Program-made: the position numbers and the translations under genes | Notes under the pieces: model-generated | The model's input: only the letters and a program-made list of their open reading frames with translations | The model's database searches: none | What the model was told of the DNA's origin: nothing | In this document: positions 1 to 5,391 of the stretch, piece by piece | Position numbering within the stretch: the first letter of the stretch is position 1 | Layout: each line of letters opens with the position of its first letter | Assembly: GCA_050014355.1 (NCBI GenBank) | Contig: JBEKDL010000089.1 | Span: 1-6,609 of the forward strand | Source: Fen-1077 sp050014355 | Lineage (GTDB): Bacteria; Chloroflexota; Dehalococcoidia; Dehalococcoidales; RBG-16-60-22 | Direction: 5' to 3' | DNA length: 6,609 nucleotides

Positions 1-102
1 GATATCCCCGCTTTAGAGAAAATGGGCATAAAAGCGGTCTTCGGACCGGGGGCTAAGACCTCTGATATAGCGGAAGCTATTAAACAGCTGGCCGCTAAAT
101 AA
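1..102 (+). CDS. C-terminal end of a cobalamin (B12)-binding domain protein, probably methylmalonyl-CoA mutase small subunit (partial)
   Basis: Frame 1 is open from the window edge to a TAA at 100-102 and gives 33 residues. The segment MGIKAVFGPG followed by a short helix (SDIAEAIKQLAAK) has the form of the last strand, loop and helix of the Rossmann-like B12-binding domain. In methylmalonyl-CoA mutases the corresponding end reads roughly 'lGv..iFgPGt...eiv..i'. Such domains carry adenosylcobalamin for the isomerisation of succinyl-CoA and methylmalonyl-CoA in the cytoplasm. The DxHxxG cobalamin motif would lie upstream of the window, so it cannot be checked. Other B12-domain mutases (isobutyryl-CoA or ethylmalonyl-CoA type) remain possible. 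The end overlaps the stop of the convergent minus-strand gene by 8 nt. Confidence 0.7.
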   Translation, partial: DIPALEKMGIKAVFGPGAKTSDIAEAIKQLAAK

Positions 103-337
103 TTCCGCAGCCGATAATCAGCCTGCCCGTGCCTAAAAAGAAAACAACCACACTGATAACAAGTCCGGCCACGGCTATGCCGCCCTTCGAACGCGCCAGG
201 CCGATGCCGCTGAAAACAGCTCCCACGATGGCCAGTGGTAGAGTGGTAATCCAGTTGAGCCATCCCAGGAATGGAATAAGCCCGATAAGCATGAAACCCG
301 CGGCCACCAGGCTGACGATGAAACCGATGATACCCAT
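95..337 (-). CDS. small multi-pass membrane protein of unknown function
   Basis: 80 residues, almost wholly hydrophobic. There are three likely membrane segments, at about residues 3-24, 28-48 and 53-78, with short glycine- and proline-containing turns. The only clear charged cluster is ARSKGG at 48-53, between the second and third segments. The pattern of a glycine/isoleucine-rich helix, a PFLGW turn, a second helix and then a basic 'LxRSKGG' loop resembles small DUF4190-like membrane proteins, but I cannot assign a family firmly and give no function. The ATG at 335-337 is preceded by a good GGAGG site with suitable spacing and by a near-consensus promoter. The opposite strand is also open here, but its translation is rich in Pro, Met, Thr and Arg and looks like a shadow. 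The stop lies inside the last codons of the convergent B12-domain gene. Confidence 0.65.
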   Translation of the reverse strand: MGIIGFIVSLVAAGFMLIGLIPFLGWLNWITTLPLAIVGAVFSGIGLARSKGGIAVAGLVISVVVFFLGTGRLIIGCGII

Positions 338-378
338 ATAGTCGCCTCCGGAGTGAATTTACAGCCGGGCTCCTGCTA

Positions 379-407
379 ATTATATATGACAGCGCTATGT
401 TTGACAA
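379..407 (-). promoter_or_regulatory. sigma-70-type promoter for the small membrane protein gene
   Basis: Read on the minus strand, TTGTCA (402-407) and TATAAT (379-384) are separated by exactly 17 bp. That is 5 of 6 matches at -35 and a perfect -10 box. The start codon at 337 lies about 35 nt beyond the expected transcription start, with GGAGG in between. Confidence 0.55.
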
Positions 408-428
408 AAGATGTGGTAAAATTAAAAA
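401..428 (+). promoter_or_regulatory. candidate promoter region for the PRC-barrel gene
   Basis: Two readings are possible. One is TTGACA at 401-406 with a 16-bp spacer to TAAAAA at 423-428. The other is an extended -10 element, TG (414-415) one base before TAAAAT (417-422), without a -35 box. The second form recurs at two other plus-strand promoters in this window (TGaTAAAAT near 5519, TGaTATAAA near 5764), so I favour it. The perfect TTGACA also overlaps the -35 box of the divergent promoter. Confidence 0.4.
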
Positions 429-457
429 TAAACCGAAGGCCCTAGAGGTGGAACTAT

Positions 458-694
458 ATGGATATTGAGTTCGCAATGCAGGTCGTGGACAAAAATAATA
501 AAGATATCGGGACCGCCGGCAAGATTTTTATGGATACATGGACGGGCAAACCGCGTAAATACTTGGTAACCCGCAATATTCCCCACGCCCCCGATGAAAT
601 ATTCATGGTCCCGCCAGAGCAGGTCGGCGAAGTTGCCGCCGGAAAAGTAAAGCTTAACGTAACGGTTGAAGAACTGGGTGAACCATCCACTTAA
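458..694 (+). CDS. PRC-barrel-like small protein
   Basis: 78 residues with no signal peptide or membrane segment, so probably cytoplasmic. The alternating hydrophobic pattern, 'VVDKNNKDIGTAGKI' followed by 'DTWTGKPRKYLV' and then 'IFMVPPEQV', matches the layout of a PRC-barrel: a short beta domain in which a residue such as 'G..vGkv' is followed by 'd..tg...ylvv' and a final 'ip...i' strand. Such domains occur in photosynthetic reaction-centre H subunits, in RimM and in many small prokaryotic proteins of unknown role, where they mediate protein or RNA contacts. The ATG is preceded by AGAGGTGG at a proper distance. The gene is monocistronic and converges on nifU with a gap of 20 nt and no obvious terminator. 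The specific function is unknown. Confidence 0.72.
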   Translation: MDIEFAMQVVDKNNKDIGTAGKIFMDTWTGKPRKYLVTRNIPHAPDEIFMVPPEQVGEVAAGKVKLNVTVEELGEPST

Positions 695-714
695 AGAGGA
701 CCGGACTTTGCCGT

Positions 715-1101
715 TTATTTCTTGGCGCCGGACTTTTTTTGATAGTCCTCGATGGCGGATTTAAGCGCTTCCTCGGCCAGGACCGAGCAGTGCATCTTGA
801 TGGGCGGCAGCCCGCCCAGGGCCTCGGCTACTGCATGATTGGATATTTTTAAAGCTTCATCGATATTTTTTCCTTTGACTAGTTCGGTCACCATGGAACT
901 GGTGGCAATGGCCGCGCCGCAGCCGAAGGTTTTGAACTTGGCATCGGTAATGATGTTGTCTTTCACCTTGATGTAAAGCTCCATGATATCGCCGCACACC
1001 GGGTTCCCGACATGCCCGATGCCATCGGGGTTTTCCATCTCGCCGACATTCCTCGGGTTTTTAAAGTGCTCCATTACCTTTTCGCTGTAAATTGGCGACA
1101 C
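715..1101 (-). CDS. nifU: Fe-S cluster assembly scaffold protein, NifU/IscU type
   Basis: 128 residues, the size of a one-domain scaffold; the C-terminal NfU domain of the long nitrogenase NifU is absent. All cluster-ligand positions of the family are present: Cys36 in GNPVCGD, the Asp38 that makes the cluster labile for transfer, Cys61 in FGCGAA, and His104-Cys105 in KMHCSVLAEE. The protein receives persulfide sulfur from the cysteine desulfurase, assembles [2Fe-2S] or [4Fe-4S] clusters with iron and hands them to apo-proteins. It closely matches the short 'clostridial' NifU type that pairs with NifS outside nitrogen fixation. The start is a GTG (1099-1101) preceded by AGGAGG, which overlaps the nifS stop codon. 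Only 11 nt separate the two genes, which points to coupled translation. It is the last gene of the minus-strand operon. No HscA, HscB or ferredoxin gene follows. Confidence 0.95.
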   Translation of the reverse strand: MSPIYSEKVMEHFKNPRNVGEMENPDGIGHVGNPVCGDIMELYIKVKDNIITDAKFKTFGCGAAIATSSMVTELVKGKNIDEALKISNHAVAEALGGLPPIKMHCSVLAEEALKSAIEDYQKKSGAKK

Positions 1102-1112
1102 GTTATTGCCTC

Positions 1113-2279
1113 CTATCCCTTGCTTTTTAAAAGTGGTGACATCGCCCTCAACCTGGCGACAACCGAAGTCAGCGCGCCGATAACCTTGTCTATTTCATCT
1201 TCGGTAGTCCATCTGCCCAGAGTAAAGCGCAGCGAGCCGTGCGCCTGCTCGTGACGGAGTCCCATGGCCAGCAGCACGTGTGAGGCCTCGAGGCTACCCG
1301 AGCTGCAGGCAGAACCCGTCGAAGCGCATATTCCCTCCATATCCAGATGAAGGCACATGGACTCGCCTTCCACAAAATCGATGGTCAAATTGACGTTGTT
1401 GGGCAGCCGTTTGAACGGGTGCCCGTTCAGGCGCGCATCACCGATGTGCTCCAGCAGTCCTGAAATTAATTTATCTCTCAAACCGGTCAGGCGCTTGGCT
1501 TCTTGAGCCATTTCCCCGCGGGCGAGCTCCGCCGCTTTGCCGAAGCCGACGATTCCCGGGACGTTTTCCGTCCCCGCCCGCCGCCTTTTCTCCTGCTCGC
1601 CGCCGTGCATAAAGGGCACCAGGCCCTTCCCTTTCCTGATATACAGCGCCCCGACGCCCTTGGGGCCGTACAGCTTGTGGGCGGACATCGAAAGCAAATC
1701 AACCCCGAGCGCGTTCACGTCCACAGGGATATGCCCCACCGTTTGTACGGCGTCGGTATGAAACAGCACTCCGGCCTCATGGGTAATTTTTCCTATTTCT
1801 GCCAGGGGCTCTATCGTGCCTACTTCGTTGTTGGCGTGCATTACCGAGACGAGAACGGTTTCAGGAGTGATGGCTTTTTTTACGGCATCGGGGTCGACCA
1901 GGCCGTAATTATCGACTGGCACGTAAGTCACCTTAAAGCCCCTCTTTTCCAGGAACTTGCAGGTCTCCAGGACAGCGTGGTGCTCGATGGATGAAGTGAT
2001 GATGTGGTTGCCCTTCTTTTCATTGGCGTATACCGCGCCTTCGAGGGCGTAGTTGTCCGCCTCCGTTCCGCCGCAGGTGAAGACTATTTCTTCCGGCCGG
2101 CTGCCGATGAGGCCGGCCACGCTGGCCCTGGCCTCCTCGATAGCCCCTTTCGCCTCCTGGCCGTATTCGTATAGCGTCGAGGGATTGCCGAATTTCTCCG
2201 TAAAGTATGGCAGCATCGCCTCCAGTACCTCGGGATGTACCGGCGTCGTGGCCGCGTAATCAAGATAGATTTTTTCCAT
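1113..2279 (-). CDS. nifS: cysteine desulfurase (NifS/IscS class I)
   Basis: 388 residues, a full-length PLP-dependent fold-type I enzyme. It converts L-cysteine to alanine plus an enzyme-bound persulfide that feeds Fe-S assembly and other sulfur transfer. Visible residues are the N-terminal YLDYAATTPV, catalytic His100 (IEHHAVLETC), Asp176 and Gln179 in HTDAVQTVG for the PLP ring, the Schiff-base Lys202 in SAHKLYGPKG, the NNEVG segment near 150-154, and the active-site Cys325 in STGSACSSGS on the flexible class I loop. The short active-site loop and lack of an insertion argue against SufS (class II). The ATG at 2277-2279 follows AGGTGG with a rather short gap. It sits directly upstream of nifU and 78 nt downstream of the DUF39 gene, so it can supply sulfur to NifU and perhaps to the DUF39 protein. 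Nothing is missing or broken. Confidence 0.96.
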   Translation of the reverse strand: MEKIYLDYAATTPVHPEVLEAMLPYFTEKFGNPSTLYEYGQEAKGAIEEARASVAGLIGSRPEEIVFTCGGTEADNYALEGAVYANEKKGNHIITSSIEHHAVLETCKFLEKRGFKVTYVPVDNYGLVDPDAVKKAITPETVLVSVMHANNEVGTIEPLAEIGKITHEAGVLFHTDAVQTVGHIPVDVNALGVDLLSMSAHKLYGPKGVGALYIRKGKGLVPFMHGGEQEKRRRAGTENVPGIVGFGKAAELARGEMAQEAKRLTGLRDKLISGLLEHIGDARLNGHPFKRLPNNVNLTIDFVEGESMCLHLDMEGICASTGSACSSGSLEASHVLLAMGLRHEQAHGSLRFTLGRWTTEDEIDKVIGALTSVVARLRAMSPLLKSKG

Positions 2280-2307
2280 AAACCACCTGTCACTATCTAT
2301 TTCTGAA

Positions 2308-2348
2308 TCCGGGGCAGGGCAGTTTATGCCCGGCCACCCCGCCCCGGA
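2308..2348 (-). other. stable intercistronic hairpin between the DUF39 gene and nifS
   Basis: An 8-bp perfect stem (2308-2315 with 2341-2348, TCCGGGGC and GCCCCGGA) encloses a second stem of GGGC with GCCC (2317-2320 with 2328-2331) and a 7-nt loop. On the minus strand no T-run follows, so it is not a standard terminator for the operon. A role in mRNA processing, stability or partial attenuation between the genes is possible. On the plus strand it is followed by ATTTATT, but no plus-strand gene ends here. Confidence 0.55.
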
Positions 2349-2357
2349 ATTTATTAA

Positions 2358-3572
2358 CTATACCTGGACCTCTTCGATTTTACGCTCTTCCAGGCCTTTA
2401 AGGGCGATGCCGGACTCGATTCCCGGCAGCGGCGCTACCGGCTCCGTTAGGGTAAACTCCCCCTGCTGAATCCAGCTTTTCAGCATCCCGGCGATTTCCA
2501 CCGCCTTTGGGTAGCTGGAAAGCGAAGAGGTTGGCACCTGTTTGCCCTTGACCTCTATCTTGCCGGATTTCAGCTGGGCATAGCTCACCTCTCCCAGGAC
2601 ATCCGGCCTGCGCTGCGGATAAGCATCGGAGTAGTCCACCACAGGCGCGAAGATTTCGGCGTCCGTGACCGTCGTGTACTTGAGGATTTCCTCGGATAGT
2701 ATTGGTATCGGCACGCCGATGCCCACGGCCATCGTGGCGCCGTAGCCCTGCATGCTGATGCCTCGCAGCCATTCCGGTTTCATCTGCTTCAGGTCGCCGA
2801 TGAGGGCCAGTGTCCCGGCGCCCCGGCGCGGCACACCGTTATCGCCGCGGAGCGCGTTCGGGTTGTGTTGAGTCCCCTGCCAGGCTACGTAGCCCGTACC
2901 GCCGCCCAGGAACAGCCTTGTCCCGATACCGATGGTCTTATAAAACGGGTCGTTGAGCAGTGGTGAAAGCTGCCCGGCGCTGCAGTAGTTGGCGTTACCC
3001 AGGTTCGGCTTCAGCGCGCCCATGTAGGTGTATATCGTTTTCGCGGAGAGATTGACCGCCACATTGTAGTTCTGGTAGCTGTTCCGCGGGTTGAAAAGTA
3101 CCGCCTCGTTAATGTCTTTGAGACTTATAAGCGTCTCCAGCTTCTTACGCGGATAGCAGTCCGTGCCGTATGCCGTAGCGACGAGCCGGACGTCTTTGCC
3201 GGCCACCAGCTCCTCGATAACGTGGCCTCCGCCGTACTTGAACTCGCCGGGATACACCCGGTTCCTCGGGTCATCGTCCGGTATCGCCGTGCATCCCAGG
3301 AAAATGTCCACGGCGGCCAGTCCGGTATAGGCAGGCACGTCATTAAGGTAGACCCTGCCCCCGCCGAGCTTGATGCGCGGCCTGGTATGCCCTACGTTAA
3401 GATAGGCGCCGGAGGAACACATCGGGCCGAAAGTGCCGGTGGTGACCACGTCCACTTCCCGGGCCGCTTTTTGCAGGCCCTTTTGCTTGACAACATCGAT
3501 AATTTCTTCGGCGGTGAAGACCACCGCCTGGCCTTTGCGTATGCGTTCGTTTATTTCAGCGATTGTTTTCAT
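2358..3572 (-). CDS. homocysteine biosynthesis protein (DUF39 / COG1900 family)
   Basis: 404 residues covering the whole DUF39 region. Family hallmarks seen are the N-terminal 'EINERIRKGQAVVFTAEE' start, GTFGPMCSSGAYLN with Cys52, the glycine-rich LGGG near 69, FLGCTAIP with Cys94, YGTDCYPRK with Cys139, a conserved central segment with Cys197, and GGGTGYVAWQGTQHNP. COG1900 proteins have been linked genetically to homocysteine formation from aspartate semialdehyde and a protein-carried sulfur in methanogens and other anaerobes, where conserved cysteines form persulfides. Cys52 and Cys139 are the likely counterparts here, by context. Methanogen versions carry C-terminal CBS domains and work with a NIL/ferredoxin protein (COG2122 is a related factor). 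I see no CBS pair in this protein and no such partner in the window. The ATG is preceded only by AAAGGA at a long distance (about 14 nt); an in-frame stop shortly upstream rules out a longer form. It lies between cysK and nifS. Confidence 0.9.
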   Translation of the reverse strand: MKTIAEINERIRKGQAVVFTAEEIIDVVKQKGLQKAAREVDVVTTGTFGPMCSSGAYLNVGHTRPRIKLGGGRVYLNDVPAYTGLAAVDIFLGCTAIPDDDPRNRVYPGEFKYGGGHVIEELVAGKDVRLVATAYGTDCYPRKKLETLISLKDINEAVLFNPRNSYQNYNVAVNLSAKTIYTYMGALKPNLGNANYCSAGQLSPLLNDPFYKTIGIGTRLFLGGGTGYVAWQGTQHNPNALRGDNGVPRRGAGTLALIGDLKQMKPEWLRGISMQGYGATMAVGIGVPIPILSEEILKYTTVTDAEIFAPVVDYSDAYPQRRPDVLGEVSYAQLKSGKIEVKGKQVPTSSLSSYPKAVEIAGMLKSWIQQGEFTLTEPVAPLPGIESGIALKGLEERKIEEVQV

Positions 3573-3795
3573 TTTTTATGATTTATTCCTTTCTGGATTT
3601 TTTCTTTACGTCCCTGAAAGCCCTTGCGGGCGGGGCATGATACATAGTGTGTTCATCACCCCCCGCGCCGCCGCCGCCCCCGCTCTGAAGGACGATTTCC
3701 AGAAAGCGATTGCATCTCCGACCTTATATGAAGTTGTTGGTTGTATTCTAATTTTATTCATTTTTTCTGTCTCGAAAAATTCGCCATATCTTAAT
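3573..3795 (-). promoter_or_regulatory. structured leader of the DUF39 gene with two tiny overlapping ORFs
   Basis: Reading the minus strand from the candidate promoter to the DUF39 start gives about 215 nt of untranslated RNA. It holds two possible leader peptides. The first starts at 3715 and ends at 3656 (19 residues, Arg/Gly-rich end, AAGG a few nt upstream of its ATG). The second starts at 3656 and ends at 3606 (16 residues, MNTLCIMPRPQGLSGT). Stop and start overlap as TGATG, the typical coupling arrangement. The second ORF includes one Cys codon and runs through two competing hairpins. I find no match to the SAM-I, SAM-II or SAH riboswitch cores. The peptides could be chance ORFs. Confidence 0.3.
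3620..3666 (-). other. two overlapping hairpins in the DUF39 leader
   Basis: On the minus strand GCGGGGGGTGAT (3655-3666) pairs with ATCATGCCCCGC (3630-3641) in an 11-bp stem with one G-G mismatch, one G-U pair and a 13-nt loop. Immediately downstream, GCCC-GCAA-GGGC (3620-3631) can form a GNRA-tetraloop hairpin. The two share bases 3630-3631, so their full forms exclude each other. No T-run follows either one, so any control would act on translation or RNA stability and not as a simple terminator. Confidence 0.5.
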
Positions 3796-3824
3796 ATTAT
3801 AGCGTATATCGTAAATTTCAGGTA
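3796..3824 (-). promoter_or_regulatory. candidate internal promoter for the DUF39-nifS-nifU part of the operon
   Basis: A perfect TATAAT (3796-3801 on the minus strand) lies 30 nt beyond the cysK stop. The -35 region at 17 bp reads TACCTG (3819-3824), a poor match, which is typical of promoters that need an activator or are tightly controlled. It is overlapped by a palindrome (separate entry). The transcription start would be near 3789. Confidence 0.4.
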
Positions 3825-3827
3825 TAC
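3804..3827. promoter_or_regulatory. 24-bp imperfect palindrome, candidate Rrf2/IscR-type operator
   Basis: The outer arms are GTATA (3804-3808) and TATAC (3823-3827), and the centre is AAATTT (3813-3818). Eighteen of 24 positions are symmetric. Long AT-rich dyads of about 25 bp are the usual form of sites for Rrf2-family dimers such as IscR. It covers the -35 hexamer and most of the spacer of the candidate internal promoter, a place where binding would block RNA polymerase. The regulator gene of this family lies just upstream in the same operon. The link is an inference. Confidence 0.45.
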
Positions 3828-3831
3828 TTGC

Positions 3832-4827
3832 TTACTTCTGCTCCTGGAATAGCCAGGTGGACAGGTAGCGCTCGCCGGTGTCCGGCAGGATAACGACGAT
3901 GAGTTTACCTTTGTTCTCCGGTCGAGCGGCCACTTTTAACGCCGCCCAGGTTGCCGCGCCCGATGATATCCCCGCCAGAATCCCTTCCTCTCTGGCCAGG
4001 CGCCGCGCCGTGATGCCGGAGTCATCATTGCTGACCTTCACTATCTCGTCGATAAGGTCTTTTCGGAAAATATCGGGGACGAAACCGGCGCCGATGCCCT
4101 GTATCTTGTGCGGCCCCGGTTTTCCCCCTGAAAGCACCGGGGAGCCTTCCGGCTCGACGGCTATGGCTTTAAAAGCCGGCTTCCGCGCTTTAAGCACTTC
4201 GGTGATGCCGGTAATTGTCCCGCCGGTACCTACGCCGGCGACGAGAATATCGACTTTACCACCCGTATCGCGCCAGATTTCCTCGGCGGTGGTCAGGCGG
4301 TGTATTTCAGGGTTGGCCGGATTTTTAAACTGCTGCGGTATAAAATAGCCGGGATTTTCCGCCGCGAGCTGCTCCGCTTTTTTTATCGCCCCGGGCATCC
4401 CTTCGGCCCCCGGGGTGAGAATCAGCTCCGCTCCCAGGATGGTCAGGAGCTGCCGCCTCTCCACCGACATCGTGTCCGGCATGGTAAGGATAAGGCGGTA
4501 ACCCCTGGCGGCGCACACGAAGGCCAGGGCGATGCCGGTATTGCCGCTGGTAGGCTCGACGATGACCGTGCCTTTCTTAATCAGCCCCTTTGCCTCGGCG
4601 TCCGCAATCATGGCCACGCCGATGCGGTCCTTGACGCTGCTCAAGGGGTTGAAAGATTCGAGTTTGGCAACCACTTCTGCGCCAAGGCCGCGGGTGACGT
4701 GGTTCAGCCTGACGAGCGGCGTGTTGCCGATAAGCTCTGTGCTGTCGTTCGCGATGCCCCGTGTCAGCTTCGGAATACTGACCGTCCTGAATTTAACCCT
4801 CTCTACTTTTACGTTCGCGTCCGCCAT
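3832..4827 (-). CDS. cysK: cysteine synthase (O-acetylserine sulfhydrylase)
   Basis: 331 residues, a PLP-dependent fold-type II enzyme that joins O-acetylserine and sulfide to make L-cysteine in the cytoplasm. Landmarks are ELIGNTPLVRLN (31-42), the PLP-binding Lys66 in NPLSSVKDRIG, the substrate loop TSGNTG (93-98), QQFKNPANP (165-173), the phosphate cup GTGGT (200-204), Ser288 in GISSG that contacts the pyridine nitrogen, and PDTGERYLST (315-324). About 20 residues precede the usual N-terminus, which is slightly long for the family. The ORF can be extended to a GTG at 4842, but the five extra codons (GTG GGG AGG AAC AAT) are the Shine-Dalgarno stretch itself, so the ATG at 4825-4827 is the start. 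It follows the regulator gene by 69 nt. A CysM or cystathionine beta-synthase role is less likely, because the motifs and length fit CysK. Confidence 0.93.
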   Translation of the reverse strand: MADANVKVERVKFRTVSIPKLTRGIANDSTELIGNTPLVRLNHVTRGLGAEVVAKLESFNPLSSVKDRIGVAMIADAEAKGLIKKGTVIVEPTSGNTGIALAFVCAARGYRLILTMPDTMSVERRQLLTILGAELILTPGAEGMPGAIKKAEQLAAENPGYFIPQQFKNPANPEIHRLTTAEEIWRDTGGKVDILVAGVGTGGTITGITEVLKARKPAFKAIAVEPEGSPVLSGGKPGPHKIQGIGAGFVPDIFRKDLIDEIVKVSNDDSGITARRLAREEGILAGISSGAATWAALKVAARPENKGKLIVVILPDTGERYLSTWLFQEQK

Positions 4828-4833
4828 ATTGTT

Positions 4834-4838
4834 CCTCC
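4834..4838 (-). promoter_or_regulatory. ribosome binding site that fixes the cysK start
   Basis: GGAGG on the minus strand lies 6 nt before the ATG at 4827, an ideal spacing. The alternative upstream GTG at 4842 would put this site inside the coding region and has no site of its own. Confidence 0.75.
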
Positions 4839-4896
4839 CCACTAACTACAAACTACCTCCGCCTCCCTTGTTATTTGTCAGTTGCCACTTGTTACT

Positions 4897-5340
4897 TCAA
4901 ATATAGTACATCGAAGTTTCTTTTAGCCCTTTGCTCCTCTGCCTGTCCGCCAGGTCCTGCAACGTCACCGCGCCCAGGAACTTACCTATGACGTCTTTCA
5001 GCTGGCTCCAGACGTCCCTGGCGGCGCAGGATGCCGCCCGCCGGCATACATCAGGGTTTTCAACGCATTCCACCGGCGCCAGCGAGCCTTCGAGCGCCTG
5101 CACAATCTCAACCAGTTTAATTTCCGCAGGTTTCCTGGCCAGGGAGATTCCGCCCCGGGGACCTTTCGTGCTCCTTATAATGCCCCCGGCGATTAAGGGA
5201 GCGACAAGGTGCTCCAGGTAGGGCAGGGAAATCTGCTGCGCCTTAGCGATGTCTTTTAAGGCCACCGGCTCGCCGTATTTATGCAATGCCAGCTCCAGGA
5301 GAGCCCTGGTCCCGTAACGCGCCCGCGTCGATAGTTTCAC
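4897..5340 (-). CDS. Rrf2-family transcriptional regulator with IscR-like cysteines
   Basis: 147 residues. The N-terminal winged helix-turn-helix begins MKLSTRARYGTRALLELAL, followed by VALKDIAKAQQISLPYLEHLV (recognition helix region) and the wing STKGPRGGISLAR (57-69), all typical of Rrf2. Cys92, Cys99 and Cys105 form C-x6-C-x5-C, close to the C-x5-C-x5-C of IscR that holds a [2Fe-2S] cluster. The fourth ligand of E. coli IscR, His107, corresponds here to Arg108 (CAARDVW), so coordination may differ. It probably senses Fe-S or redox status and controls this sulfur operon and itself. The start is the GTG at 5338-5340, preceded by GAGGT at 6 nt. The longer form from 5403 would begin inside the promoter and add a non-family N-terminus. 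It is first in the operon with cysK. A CymR-like cysteine-responsive role is possible, but CymR lacks the cysteines. Confidence 0.92.
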   Translation of the reverse strand: MKLSTRARYGTRALLELALHKYGEPVALKDIAKAQQISLPYLEHLVAPLIAGGIIRSTKGPRGGISLARKPAEIKLVEIVQALEGSLAPVECVENPDVCRRAASCAARDVWSQLKDVIGKFLGAVTLQDLADRQRSKGLKETSMYYI

Positions 5341-5363
5341 TTTGTTACCTCGGATAAATAATA

Positions 5364-5391
5364 GTTGACCAATATCATCAACATAATCAAC
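5364..5391. promoter_or_regulatory. repeat-rich candidate operator in the regulator's own 5' region
   Basis: GTTGA (5364-5368) and TCAAC (5378-5382) form an inverted repeat with a 9-bp spacer. A further TCAAC (5387-5391) lies one 9-bp step away, and CAATAT occurs at 5370-5375 and 5391-5396. The block sits between the -10 box and the ribosome binding site of the Rrf2-type gene, the classic place for autorepression. Confidence 0.35.

Noticed and set aside
695..740. Terminator between the PRC-barrel gene and nifU (T-run at 734-740 with repeated CCGGACTTT)
   Set aside because: CCGGACTTT at 701 and 728 is a direct repeat, not an inverted one; only 4-bp stems can be formed, and the T-run is inside the nifU coding end.
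1503..1994. Plus-strand ORF of 163 residues inside nifS
   Set aside because: It lies wholly antisense to a clear cysteine desulfurase, has no ribosome site, and its translation shows no family features.
3573..3795. SAM or SAH riboswitch before the homocysteine gene
   Set aside because: The conserved cores of the SAM-I, SAM-II and SAH classes were looked for by eye and not found; only unassigned hairpins are present.
4828..4842. Upstream GTG start for CysK
   Set aside because: The extra codons coincide with the GGGGAGG ribosome site; the ATG at 4827 has ideal spacing to it.
4300..4845. Plus-strand ORF of 181 residues over cysK
   Set aside because: It is a shadow of cysK; the Arg/Gly/His-rich composition is typical of antisense frames in GC-rich genes.
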